Assembly (NCBI GenBank): GCA_965216155.1
Contig: CBDCFD010000007.1
Span: 1,922,001 to 1,986,000 of the forward strand
Source of the DNA: CATOSP01 sp965216155
GTDB lineage: Bacteria > Chloroflexota > Dehalococcoidia > Lucifugimonadales > UBA3495
Length of the DNA: 64,000 nt
Direction: 5' to 3'
Shown here one piece after another: positions 52,683 through 61,823 of the stretch. Every line of letters begins with the position of its first letter. The stretch's first letter is position 1. Below the pieces are notes generated by a model, which saw only the letters and a program-made list of their open reading frames with translations, ran no database searches and was not told the origin of the DNA. Position numbers and translations under genes: made by a program.

Positions 52683-52934
52683 AGTCCGCCTGAGCCGCCG
52701 GGCGGACAGGTACGGTACTATCAACAGGTTGATTCCGACACCGCCAGACTGCTTAACCAATGCTTCCGGGACCTGCATCAGAACCCCTTAGGCTCAGGCA
52801 ATGTCAGACCCATTCGCGGAAGACGAGGCATGTATCGCTACCGGGTTGGAGGTCTGAGAGTAATCTTCATCGTGGAAAGGCGTGAGCGCCTAGTCAGAGT
52901 GATAACCATCGGCCCGAGGGGAGACGGTTACTAA
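52675..52934 (+). pseudogene. RelE-type toxin inactivated by a 5-bp duplication
   Basis: MYEVRLSRRADRY starts the toxin; after RY the frame breaks at ggtacggtac (52709-52718), a tandem duplication of ggtac. Removing one copy gives YYQQVDSDTARLLNQCFRDL, then HQNPLGSGNVRPIRGRRGMY and RYRVGGLRVIFIVERRERLV, a standard RelE/ParE fold ending at 52934. The antitoxin gene is intact. Confidence 0.8.
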
Positions 52935-53060
52935 GCCGTGTTGACAATCTCTGCCCTTTCCAAGAAATTGCTCGCCTTTTGTTCTTGGAAAGGCGGGAAC
53001 GACGGTAATGGTCAATACGACCTGATTGCCAGCCGTTGGCCACTGACGACCGGCCACTGA

Positions 53061-54404
53061 ATGCTTGCTGTAGGACATACCAGGCTTCTCGCCGTCGTTC
53101 TGACTGCCCTTGTGGTCAGCTACATAGGGTGGAAGATCAGCCAGTCACCCAACCAGGCATTGCAGTTCGCCTTCAACGGGTTGTCCGTGGGCGCGGTGTA
53201 CGCTCTGTTGGCCTTGGGGTTCACCATCGTCTACAGCACTGTCTGGTTCTTCGACCTGTACTTCGGGGCGGCGGCGGCCCTTGGAGCCTACGGCGTCTTC
53301 TATCTCAGGTCTCAAGAAGTCCTGGGCGGACAGTACGAGGTCAACACTCCTTACGTCAACGTCGTATTCGCCGCCGTGACCGCCGGGGTCGTCGCATGGG
53401 CGCTGCACACGGCTTTCTACAGCCGGTCCCGCTCCCGCTTCAACCCAACTGCCCTGCGCACCGCCGAGGGGGCTCTCTCCATTGGCGCGGGGGTCTACAC
53501 CGGGCTGGTGCTCACCTACCCAGCACAACTCCACCTGATGCTGAGTCCCGCCATCGGCGCAGCGGCGTCGTTGGCGGGATGGTGGGCGCTCCGCAGGGTC
53601 TACCGCAGCATATTCGGGAGCGCCGGGCTGCGGCCTTTTTCGGTCTTTGCCGGTGTCGCGGCGGCGCTCCTAGGGGCGTATTGTGGGTTCCTGGCGGCCG
53701 GCGCGCCCGGCGCCAAGCTCTACCTGAGTTGGGCCGTGTCGTGCCTGCTGGCCGGGGCCGTGGGGCTGGCGTTGTATCGGGGGCTGTACGTCTACATGCG
53801 GCAGCGGGCCAGGTCGCCGTTGATTATGCTCGTTGCCTCCCTGGGCATCCTGCTGGCGATCACCGCGTTCATTACCATCGTGTTCCAGAGCGCGCCGCGG
53901 CCGCTGCCGGAGCCCTTCGGAAACGATCCCTGGACCATTTGGGGCGCCAACATCAAGGGGTTCAACGTTTTCACCATCGGCGTCGCTCTCACCGGATTCA
54001 TGGGCCTGTTGCTGCTCCTCAAGAAGACCCCCTTCGGCAGGGCGGTGCGGGCCATCGGCGACGACGAAGAAGTGTCGAAGGTGGTGGGAATAAACACCAC
54101 CTTCATCATCGCCATCGTGTTCTTCATAGGCGCGGTCTTCGCCGCGATGGCCGGGCTGCTGAGCGGGCACGATACGGCCATCCAGCCCAGGATGGGGCTG
54201 CTGCTCCTGTTAAAGGGATGGATCGCCTCGGTGGTGGGCGGCATCGGGAACCTGTACGGCGCGATTGCCGGCGGCTTTATCCTTGGTATGCTGGAGCAGT
54301 TCGGAATCTGGGACCTGGCCGGGGAATGGAAGGACGTCATATCCTTCGTGGTGCTGATACTGTTCCTGTCCTTCTGGCCCCTGGGCCTGCTGCCGAGGAA
54401 GTAG
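53061..54404 (+). CDS. livH: Branched-chain amino acid ABC permease LivH
   Basis: 447 residues, about ten membrane segments. ALQFAFNGLSVGAVYALLAL and GFTIVYSTVWFFDLYFGAAA are typical of LivH; RAIGDDEEVSKVVGINTTFI is the EAA-like cytoplasmic loop that meets the ATPase. It is some 150 residues longer than usual because of an extra hydrophobic region (about residues 85-225). No ribosome site precedes the ATG clearly. Confidence 0.9.
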   Translation: MLAVGHTRLLAVVLTALVVSYIGWKISQSPNQALQFAFNGLSVGAVYALLALGFTIVYSTVWFFDLYFGAAAALGAYGVFYLRSQEVLGGQYEVNTPYVNVVFAAVTAGVVAWALHTAFYSRSRSRFNPTALRTAEGALSIGAGVYTGLVLTYPAQLHLMLSPAIGAAASLAGWWALRRVYRSIFGSAGLRPFSVFAGVAAALLGAYCGFLAAGAPGAKLYLSWAVSCLLAGAVGLALYRGLYVYMRQRARSPLIMLVASLGILLAITAFITIVFQSAPRPLPEPFGNDPWTIWGANIKGFNVFTIGVALTGFMGLLLLLKKTPFGRAVRAIGDDEEVSKVVGINTTFIIAIVFFIGAVFAAMAGLLSGHDTAIQPRMGLLLLLKGWIASVVGGIGNLYGAIAGGFILGMLEQFGIWDLAGEWKDVISFVVLILFLSFWPLGLLPRK

Positions 54405-54414
54405 GTATTCGCAA

Positions 54415-55464
54415 ATGAGACCGCCGAGTTTGGGACACCTGGCGAGGCTGTTGCGCAGTCCCCGGGAGATTCTGCGGCTAAGCAGGGGCAACATAGAGTT
54501 GTGGGCAAACCTGTTCGTCATCTCCTGGGCGGTGGCGTTTACCCTGTGGCAGGGCGTCGGATTCGCGGCCACCGTAGGCACCGTCTTCGCCATCTGGGCG
54601 ATTCTGTCGGTCAGCCTGAACCTGGTGGTCGGGTTTACCGGGCTGCTGTCCGTCGGGCACATCGGATTCTTCGGCATCGGGGCATACGCGATGGCCATCC
54701 TCACCTCCGACGCCCCCTACGAGCAGTTGAGAACGGAGGCAATCCCGACGCTGGGCTGGCCCTTCTTCGCCGCGCTGCCGGTCAGCGTGGCCCTGGCCGG
54801 ACTGGTGGCCGTGGTGGTGGGCGTGGTCTTCAACAGGTTCCGGGACGATATTTACGTTCTGGTCTCCTTCGGGTTCGCCATCATCGCTTTCAACGTCTTC
54901 CTGAACTGGCGGGGCCTTACCCGCGGGGCCTTCGGCATCCACGAGATAGCCAGACCGGAGATCGGCGGGTGGGTGTTCGACGGCGAGTTGGAGTTCCTGG
55001 CGCTGGTCCTCGTGTTCCTGGCGCTGGTGGTCCTGGTCTCCTGGTTTCTCGTGACATCATCCTTCGGCCGGGTCCTCACCGCCATCCGGGAGGACGAGCA
55101 GGCCATCGGTGTCTTCGGCTACCAGGTGACCCATTACAAGCTGGCCGTATGGGTCATCTCGGCCATGATGGCGGGGCTGGCCGGGGGCATTTTCGCCAGT
55201 TGGACCACCTTCATCGACCCCAACTCGTTCATCCTGCTGGTGTCGATTCTGCTGGTGTCGATCGTGATCCTGGGCGGCCTGGCGACCATCTGGGGCTCCC
55301 TGCTTGGCGCAATGGCCTTTGTCCTCCTCGAAGAGGGGATGCGCTTTCTGCCGTTCCTGCCCACCGAGTTTATCGGACAGGCCCGGCAGGCCGTCCTCGG
55401 CATCCTGCTGGTGGCCCTCATGCTGTTCAGGCCCCAGGGCCTGGCGGGGAGGTACAGGCTATGA
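54415..55464 (+). CDS. livM: Branched-chain amino acid ABC permease LivM
   Basis: 349 residues, LivM family: LSLNLVVGFTGLLSVGHIGF and FGIGAYAMAIL, then LTAIREDEQAIGVFGYQVTH as the ATPase-contact loop. Starts 11 bp after livH ends; its stop overlaps the livG start as ATGA. A 15-bp repeat in ILLVSILLVSIV is in frame. Confidence 0.92.
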   Translation: MRPPSLGHLARLLRSPREILRLSRGNIELWANLFVISWAVAFTLWQGVGFAATVGTVFAIWAILSVSLNLVVGFTGLLSVGHIGFFGIGAYAMAILTSDAPYEQLRTEAIPTLGWPFFAALPVSVALAGLVAVVVGVVFNRFRDDIYVLVSFGFAIIAFNVFLNWRGLTRGAFGIHEIARPEIGGWVFDGELEFLALVLVFLALVVLVSWFLVTSSFGRVLTAIREDEQAIGVFGYQVTHYKLAVWVISAMMAGLAGGIFASWTTFIDPNSFILLVSILLVSIVILGGLATIWGSLLGAMAFVLLEEGMRFLPFLPTEFIGQARQAVLGILLVALMLFRPQGLAGRYRL

Positions 55465-56214
55465 CCGCGGCCGGCGCCGGCGGTTCCTACGCCCTGGAGA
55501 CGGTTGAAATCTCCAAGCTCTTCGGCGGCGTGAAGGCGGTCGACGAGCTGACCATCTCCATTCCCAGGAAGGGGATGACCAGCATCGTCGGGCCCAACGG
55601 CTCGGGGAAGTCCACCCTGGTCAACCTTGAGCGGGGTCCTGCCCCTGGACGGCGGGACGGTGATCATCGACGGGGTCGGCCTCAAGGTGGTGAAGGCCCA
55701 TGAGACTCCGGCCCACGGCCTCACCAGGACCTTTCAGGAGGTCAGGCTTTTCGACCAGATCACGGTTTGGGACAACATCATGGTCGTCCTGACCAGCCGC
55801 AGCGTCTTTCCCGCGATGGTCGAGCGGACCAAGACCAACCACCGGGAGAAGGCAAGAACTGTTCTGGAAAACGTTGGGATGTGGGAGAAGCGGGATTCCC
55901 TGGCAATGGACCTCTCCTACGGCCAACGGAAGCTGCTGGAGATCGGCCGGGCCCTGGCAATGGACGTGAACACCTACCTGTTCGACGAGCCCTTCGCCGG
56001 CCTCTTTCCTCAAATGCTGGAAAGGGTCAAGGACATCATGAAACGGATGCGGGACGAAGGCCGCACCATCATATTCATCTCTCACAACATGGACATAGTA
56101 AGGGAGATGTCGGACTACATAATTGTGCTTGAGGGCGGCAGGCTTCTCACCGAGGGAGAGGTGGAGGACGCCCTGAACCGTGAAGAGGTGATCGAGGCAT
56201 ACCTGGGTGCGTAG
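55461..56214 (+). pseudogene. livG: ABC transporter ATP-binding protein LivG, single frameshift
   Basis: MTAAGAGGSYALETVEISKL and the Walker A GPNGSGKST are in the first frame, which runs off after STLVNL. The second frame from about 55628 has SGVLPLDGGTVIIDGVGLKV, THGLTRTFQE-like Q-loop, LSYGQRKLLEIGRALAM (signature) and YLFDEPFAGLF (Walker B). Adding two or removing one base near 55628 restores about 250 residues. Given the intact neighbours, a sequencing error is as likely as real loss. Confidence 0.85.
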
Positions 56215-56335
56215 GCCTCCACCAGACATCGACGCCATGAGCCATCGCACTGGTGATATACGAATGGACGCGGCAAACGAGACCTCCAGACAAATTAGCT
56301 CCGGTTCCAGGTCTAGCGTTGCTAACGGAAACGCA

Positions 56336-57085
56336 ATGTCCGGCGGCGACATGATGCTCCTGGACTTGGTCGATATATCCGTCCGTTACGGGGCCGTGAC
56401 AGCCCTGGACGAGGTGTCCCTGGGAGTCCGCACTGGCGAGTTGGTGGCCGTGATGGGTCCCAACGGTGCTGGGAAGTCCACCGTGCTCAAGGCCATCATG
56501 GGGCTTGCGCCGGTGGTCGGGGGAACTGTCTACCTGCGTCGGGAACCGCTGGCCGCGGCCACCCACGAGATCGTGAAGGAGGGAATATCATTCGTTCCCC
56601 AGGGCAGGCGCGTGTTCACCCACCTTACCATCGAGGAGAACCTGGAGATGGGCTGCCTGTACCTGAACGACAGGGCGGAACAGGACCGCCGGATGGACTC
56701 GGTCATGGAGCTCTTCCCGGTCCTGCACCAGAAACGGCGCGACCTGGCCAGCCAAATGTCCGGGGGGCAGCAGCAGATGCTGGCTTTGGGCCGGGGACTG
56801 ATGGCCGGGCCGGAGGTGTTGCTGCTCGACGAACCCACCCTGGGCCTTGCGCCCATTGTGGTGGAAGAGGTCTTCCGGAAGGTCTCGGAGATCAACGAGC
56901 GTCTCAAGACGACCATCTTCATGGTCGAGCATAACATCAAGGGCGTACTGGACATCGCGGACCGGGCCTACGTGTTGGACAAGGGCCGGGTAGTCCACGA
57001 CGGAACGCCCGAGTCTGTCCGGGAGACCGGCATCCTCACCGAAGTTTTTCTGGGCAGGGTCAACGCCGGACAGATTGAGGATTGA
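56336..57085 (+). CDS. livF: ABC transporter ATP-binding protein LivF
   Basis: 249 residues from ATG 56336 (GGAAAC upstream; the frame is open from 56207). Walker A GPNGAGKST, Q-loop SFVPQGRRVF, signature MSGGQQQMLALG, Walker B VLLLDEPTLGL and the switch histidine in MVEHNIKGVL are all present. It pairs with LivG to energise LivHM. Last gene of the operon. Confidence 0.92.
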   Translation: MSGGDMMLLDLVDISVRYGAVTALDEVSLGVRTGELVAVMGPNGAGKSTVLKAIMGLAPVVGGTVYLRREPLAAATHEIVKEGISFVPQGRRVFTHLTIEENLEMGCLYLNDRAEQDRRMDSVMELFPVLHQKRRDLASQMSGGQQQMLALGRGLMAGPEVLLLDEPTLGLAPIVVEEVFRKVSEINERLKTTIFMVEHNIKGVLDIADRAYVLDKGRVVHDGTPESVRETGILTEVFLGRVNAGQIED

Positions 57086-57110
57086 CGGTGCTATCGACTA
57101 ACTGAGGTTG

Positions 57111-57361
57111 TCATGCGCCGGTTGCTGCGGTTGCCAGGGACAGACCCGGAGCTTGGCCCCGATCATCGGATGCCGGTACCAGCTGGTAGCCCAGCTGCGC
57201 CGCCCGCCGCTTCGCGGCGCACAATGCTCGTTGACGATACTGACTCTCGTAGTACTCCGCACCGGCGTCCACGTACTGCTGTCCATACCGCAGCATGGAG
57301 TAGATGATTCGCGCCAACTTGTGCGCCGTCGCCGTGATCGCCTTAGGCGCTCCCAGGTGAC
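57111..57361 (-). pseudogene. IS110-like transposase C-terminal fragment
   Basis: HLGAPKAITATAHKLARIIY, SMLRYGQQYVDAGAEYYESQ and YRQRALCAAKRRAAQLGYQL are the last part of an IS110-type transposase, ending at 57111. The IS607 element is inserted at its upstream side (57362), and the frame by chance continues from tnpB. Confidence 0.7.
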
Positions 57362-57700
57362 CGTTGTAAAAAAGGTTGACTTTGGTAACAAGACCAATGC
57401 CGGCCTTTCCTGAGACGCTGCCCGAAGGGGGAAGCGCCGCCGCCCCAACAGTGCAAGGCGGCTCCGCCCGGGAATCTCGCCCGGGAACACCGAACGGGTC
57501 CGCGTTCAAGCCACCCCCGGGGGAACAGCCCTCCGGGACAGCCCGGACCGGATGGGGACCTCCCCGCCGGCGCTGCGCTGCAAGCGCCGGTCTCAACTGC
57601 CCCAGGACCGCGCCCCAGTGCGTCCATACGTGCTTCACGCGCTTCCTCGCGGGTACGCTGAAGGCGACATGTCCGCCCCTGCCGTCAGGACAAATCCGGC
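57362..57700 (-). ncRNA. Probable guide-RNA region at the 3' end of tnpB
   Basis: After the last conserved TnpB segment (LTVHQAAALVLARRLLG) about 370 nt remain to the element end. They are GC-rich with several potential hairpins, are conserved between both copies, and translate to sequence without protein character. TnpB guide RNAs (omega/reRNA) come from this position and end in flanking DNA. Inference from location. Confidence 0.4.
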
Positions 57701-59051
57701 GGCGCGGAACGCGCTCGGAACAGCCGAGTAAACGCCGGGCCAGCACCAAGGCCGCAGCCTGGTGCACCGTCAGCCCGTACCTCTCCATGAACTTCACCCG
57801 GCCGATGACGGAACTGAAGGCCGGGTTGACCTGAAACACCTCTACTCCATTCCGGTGGCCGCGGGAGATGAAATAGGCCTTGATCTTGCCGTAGCTGAAG
57901 GAAGACAGCATCCGGCTGTACCTGCGGGACTCGCCTTCCAACGCGGCCTTCTTCTGCTTGAAGTCCAGCCGCTCAATCACGACGGGTTTGCCCGCCTGCC
58001 GGGCATGCTCCACCACCCCGGCCACCGAGTCCCCGATCAGCGCCTCAGCCTGATGGCTGGACCGGCCGTAGGTCGCCAGCGGGACCCGCCAAGCTCGAAG
58101 GTACTTGCCGCTGGCGTCGGTCTCGGCCACGGCCAGGTGGCCGGCATTCAGGTCCACTCCAATGGCGCCGCGCCCCCGGTCCGTCACCGCGGGCACGGGG
58201 GCCATCTTCGTGGTGACGAACACCCGCCATCCCTTCTCATCCCGCTTGAAGCGGTACGATATTGCCTGTCCCAGAGACGTTGCCCGGGCCGCCCTTTCGC
58301 CGTCCCGGCGCCTGCACTCTGCAAACTCCAGGTTGGCCTGCAGGGCCGCCAGCGCCTGGCCGTGGCCGTAGGCGAACCGCACCCCTTCGATGACCACGTA
58401 TTTGCCATGTTCCCCGGCGAGGCAATCCGGCATCCGCAGCCGCAGGGTCAGGGAGCCGTCGCCGGCAACCCCCGCCACGCACAGCTGGCAGCCGCCGGTC
58501 TCGTCCCGGCTGCCCAGCACGAAGAACTCGCCGCTGCGGGCATCCCGCCAACCGGCCAGCCACTCCTCATGGCTGCCGTAGCCGTTGGCCTCCAGGTTGT
58601 ACTGGCCGCGCCAGAGCTTCCTGCCGCCGAAGCACAGCCGGACCAGGCCCGCCGCCGCGTCGGCCTCGACCCGCGCCAACCTGGACCGCAGGTTATCCAG
58701 CCGGCGCATCTTCTGATGGACCCTGTGCCGGTCACCCTTCTTCCCCGCGTTTGCCAACTCCCTGCCAGCCCTGCGGACCAGGCCCTTCAGGGTCTCGACG
58801 TGCAGCAGTTGGGACTCCCGCGCCCCCGATACCTTCCCCTCCAGGGATACCCGCACCGCGTTGAACATCCGGGCCGGTATGCCGTATTCCCTGACGCAGC
58901 CCCGCTTCATCGATGCGGCGGACCTGGATGCGGCGGACCTGCCGGAAGAGACCTCCGCAAACAGGTCCCGTTGGACCCTGCCGTACAGGGCCGCATAGGC
59001 GTACAAAGCCTCATCATTGCCCTCTATTCGCGTCTGGTACGTGGCCTGCAT
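57362..59051 (-). CDS. tnpB: TnpB-type RNA-guided nuclease homologue of IS607
   Basis: ATG 59051 (QATYQTRIEGNDEALYAYAA). RuvC-like motifs: IGVDLNAGHLAVAETDASG with Asp near residue 300 and VVIERLDFKQKK with Glu near 358, then SSFSYGKIKAYFISRGHRNG. The usual CxxC zinc finger is missing, and where a third Asp is expected (DxNAAxNI) the sequence is VHQAAALVLARR. This is the TnpB-related branch lacking the zinc finger; whether it cuts DNA is uncertain. Conserved protein ends about residue 440; the frame has no stop before the element end and runs into the IS110 fragment (to 57111). Confidence 0.8.
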
Positions 59052-59641
59052 CAGATCTCCCCGGCCGCGGCGACAGCCCGCTCGGCCCTTCTCCGGGCGG
59101 AACGCTTCCCGTACAGACGGGCGCAGAGGGAAGTCATCGCCTCGGTCGCGTCCCGGAGCAGGTCGTCCTCGACCTCCCCATCGTCCACCACCAGGATGCG
59201 GCAACCCCGGGCCGGCAGGGCGGCTTCGATGTACTCGAACCCGAAACGGCAGAGCCGCTCCCGGTGTTCGACTATGATCGTGCCCACCGAGGGGTCGCCG
59301 ATGATCCGGCGCAACTGCCGCCGGTTGCCGTTCAGACCGGACCCGATTTCCTTGACGACCTCATCGGGGCGGCAATCATGCTGAGTGGCCCACTCGGCCA
59401 GCCTGCCGGCCTGGCGGTCGAGACCGCCGCGCCGGTCTGCGGAGGAAACGCTGGCGTACAGAACGCACCGCGCACCGCCCTCGGGAGGAACGACGACGTA
59501 ATACCGGCCGTTGGGGAGTTGCTCGATCTGAAGGCCGGGGGGCAATTTGCCCTGCCGGTGCAGACGGGAGGTGGTGGCCTTGTTGAAGCCGTAGAGACGG
59601 CCCCAGGCAGTCAGGTTGATGTGCTTTCTGCTAACGTCCAT
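59051..59641 (-). CDS. tnpA: IS607-type serine recombinase TnpA
   Basis: 196 residues. N-terminal MerR-like HTH (LTAWGRLYGFNKATTSRLHR), then a resolvase catalytic domain with the nucleophile in LYASVSSADRRGG, TIIVEHRERLCRFGFEYIEA and a short C-terminal helix. IS607 TnpA inserts with little target specificity. Stop and tnpB start overlap by one base. Confidence 0.88.
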   Translation of the reverse strand: MDVSRKHINLTAWGRLYGFNKATTSRLHRQGKLPPGLQIEQLPNGRYYVVVPPEGGARCVLYASVSSADRRGGLDRQAGRLAEWATQHDCRPDEVVKEIGSGLNGNRRQLRRIIGDPSVGTIIVEHRERLCRFGFEYIEAALPARGCRILVVDDGEVEDDLLRDATEAMTSLCARLYGKRSARRRAERAVAAAGEI

Positions 59642-59691
59642 ACAACACTATTATATACCATTAACTGAACAGTTGCCAAACCCTTGATGGG

Positions 59692-60152
59692 TTGAGCGTT
59701 ACATTGCCTCCAGACGCTTCAGCACCGCCAACGTTGGAAAAAACGTTGCCGGAGAGTGTGCCGGACATACCTCCTTGGATAACGCCCATATCCGACGTGT
59801 TAGTGGTCAAGAGTTCGCTTGAAGACCCTGTTGAGATCCGCTTTCCAATAGGTCAACTTCCCGCTGGGGTTTCGCTCGATGATGTGAATCTCTACGCCTA
59901 TATCAAAGTGTCGGATGCAGGGGAAGCATCCTGGTTCCCGGTAGCGATGGAACATTCCTTCGAAGGTACCGAAGAAAGCCCGGTTTTACTGGTTAGCCTT
60001 GGAGGATTGCAGGGTTTGGCTGTCTTGGGATATCACAGAACAAGTCCAGCAATACCATTTGAACCGGGTTCCTCAAGCAACAACCAAAGAGTTGCCCGAT
60101 CTGAAACATCGCGTACCGAGCCGCCACGAGGATGCGGAAGGCCAACTAAACT
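59692..60152 (+). pseudogene. Secreted-protein fragment between IS607 and a MITE
   Basis: The frame reads LPESVPDIPPWITPISDVLV, then IRFPIGQLPAGVSLDDVNLY and LVSLGGLQGLAVLGYHRTSP, a beta-rich extracellular type of sequence, and enters MITE B copy 2 at 60147. Both ends of the original gene are gone. Confidence 0.5.
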
Positions 60153-60297
60153 AAAGCCAAGGTGGGATGTGCATTTGCGGAGCGATGAAGATTGGCTCAG
60201 GCGCCACGGTGAAGCTCTTCCACCTGTACTTGGAGGAACAGTCCGGTGCCGCCGATTGACTTCCTCCATATGTGGGTTTCACCTTGGCTTTAGTTTA
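60147..60297. mobile_element. MITE family B, copy 2 (151 bp)
   Basis: taaactaaagccaaggtg at the left, caccttggctttagttta at the right; interior matches 45601-45750 in reverse. Its right end is shared with the left end of the IS630 element that follows (tttagtagtacg). Confidence 0.87.
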
Positions 60298-61543
60298 GTA
60301 GTACGAAATCTTTGTAATGATGGCTGGTAAGGTGTAAAAGGTAAGCAGCCAAAGGAAGAAGATCAGGAAGTGGGGGTGGATGTGATGGCGAAGAAATACC
60401 GTGTGCAGTTGACGCCGGAGGAACAGGAAGAGCTGAAGGTGCTGGTGTCCAAGGGGCGGGCGGCAGCCTATAAGCAGACTCACGCCCGCATCCTGTTGCT
60501 TTGCGACGAGAATCAGGCCGGCGGGCCAATGATGGACCAGGAGATAGCCCGGGCCCTGAAGGTGGCCACGGCCACGGTGGAACGGGTGCGCCGCCGTTGC
60601 GTGGATGAGGGTGTGGAGGCTGCACTGGGCCGCAAGGAGCAACTCAACCGCCGCCGGAAAAAGCTGGACGGTCAGGGTGAAGCCCACCTGATTGCCTTGG
60701 CCTGCTCCCAGCCACCGCAGGGACGGGTCAGTTGGACCCTGCAAATGCTGGCAGATGGATTGATGGAGAGGGAGATAGTGGACAGCATCAGCACGGAGAC
60801 AGTGCGCCGGACTTTGAAAAAAACGAACTGAAGCCCTGGCTGAAAGAGTGCTGGTGCCTGCCGCCTCAGAGCAGCGCCGATTTCGTGTGCGCTATGGAGG
60901 ACGTGCTGGAGGTCTATCATCGCCCTTACCGAGAGAAGGAAGTGCTGGTGTGCCTGGACGAGACCAGCAAGCAACTGGTGCAGGAGACCCGCCAGCCCCG
61001 CCCGGCGCGCCCTGGGGCGGTCATGGCATATGATTACGAATACCAGCGCAACTGGGTGAGCAACCTGTTCATGCTGTTTGCGCCCTTGGAGGGATGGCGC
61101 CGGGTGGAAGTCACGGAGCGGCGCACCAAGGTTGACTGGGCGCGGGTGGTGCGGAAACTGGTGGACGAGGACTACGCCGACCGGGAGCGGATAGTGCTGG
61201 TGATGGACAACTTGAATACCCATCATCCCGCATCTTTGTACGAGGCATTCGAGTCGGCGGAGGCCCTGCGCATTGCCCGGCGGCTGGAGATTCACTACAC
61301 GCCGAAGCACGGGAGTTGGCTCAATATAGCCGAGATAGAGTTGGGGGTGCTGGCACGGCAGTGTCTGGACCGCCGGATTCCCAGTCAGGGAATCCTCGAT
61401 CAGGAAACAAGCGCATGGCAGGAGAAACGGAACCGGGAGGCGATTCGGGTGGACTGGCGTTTCACTACCGAGGACGCCCGCATCAAGCTCAAGTCTCTTT
61501 ACCCATCAATACAACGGTGATTGAATACTATTGAATACTAGAC
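60298..61543 (+). mobile_element. IS630-family insertion sequence, copy B
   Basis: Left end tagtagtacgaaatctttg, right end containing atacaacggtgattgaata and ctag; the ends pair imperfectly and resemble MITE family A. Transposase is in two overlapping frames. The element separates MITE B2 from the coiled-coil gene tail. Confidence 0.78.
60385..61520 (+). CDS. IS630-family transposase in two frames (probable -1 frameshift)
   Basis: First frame from ATG 60385 (AKKYRVQLTPEEQEELKVLV; HTH in EIARALKVATATVERVRRRC) ends TLKKTN at 60831. The -1 frame continues ELKPWLKECWCLPPQSSADF with the DDE residues in VCLDETSKQLV, LVMDNLNTHHP and GSWLNIAEIELGVL, to 61520. The frames overlap at a run of seven A (about 60818-60824), a slippery site, so the full transposase is probably made by programmed slippage; a plain mutation is possible. 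Confidence 0.82.
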
Positions 61544-61773
61544 TGTTTGCCAAGGTCTTCACGCAAATGGTCCAATCGGTCGCGTTGGGTAGTAACCTCG
61601 GCACTCAAGGCACACCAAGTCGGCTGTTGCATCGTTTGGCTGGGCAACAGCGACACTGAACCGAAGTAGAGGTCTGTGATTATCCCCTGGAGTGCGTCTG
61701 CCTTGCGACTCTCCTCGATGAGATGTTGGATATGGGATCTTCGTCTTAGTGATCCCGGTCCTTCCTCCTGAAG
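61544..61773 (-). pseudogene. Coiled-coil gene, C-terminal part
   Basis: EEGPGSLRRRSHIQHLIEES and RKADALQGIITDLYFGSVSL continue to the IS630 end. Probably the second half of the gene whose first half lies at 63570-63806, split by the IscB element; its own 3' end is cut by IS630 copy B. No function recognised. Confidence 0.45.
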
Positions 61774-61823
61774 AGTAGGATTGTTCAAGTAGGGGAATTA
61801 GGGTAGTTCGGGCTGGGCTGGTG

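Larger units (their letters stand above)
57362..59685 (-). mobile_element. IS607-family element, copy 2 (both genes open)
   Basis: About 2.32 kb, near-identical to 29729-32065. Contains tnpA (59051-59641) and tnpB (from 59051) on the minus strand overlapping as TGATG. Outside, the left flank is an IS110 fragment and the right flank a truncated secreted-protein gene. Confidence 0.87.

Noticed and set aside
57111..59204. A 697-residue protein joining TnpB to a transposase tail
   Set aside because: The last 83 residues belong to an IS110 fragment outside the IS607 element; in copy 1 the same frame runs into different flanking DNA. A chance run-through, not a real fusion. The first 51 residues are tnpA read in another frame.
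57762..59384. 540-residue plus-strand frame opposite tnpB/tnpA
   Set aside because: Antisense shadow of conserved IS607 genes.
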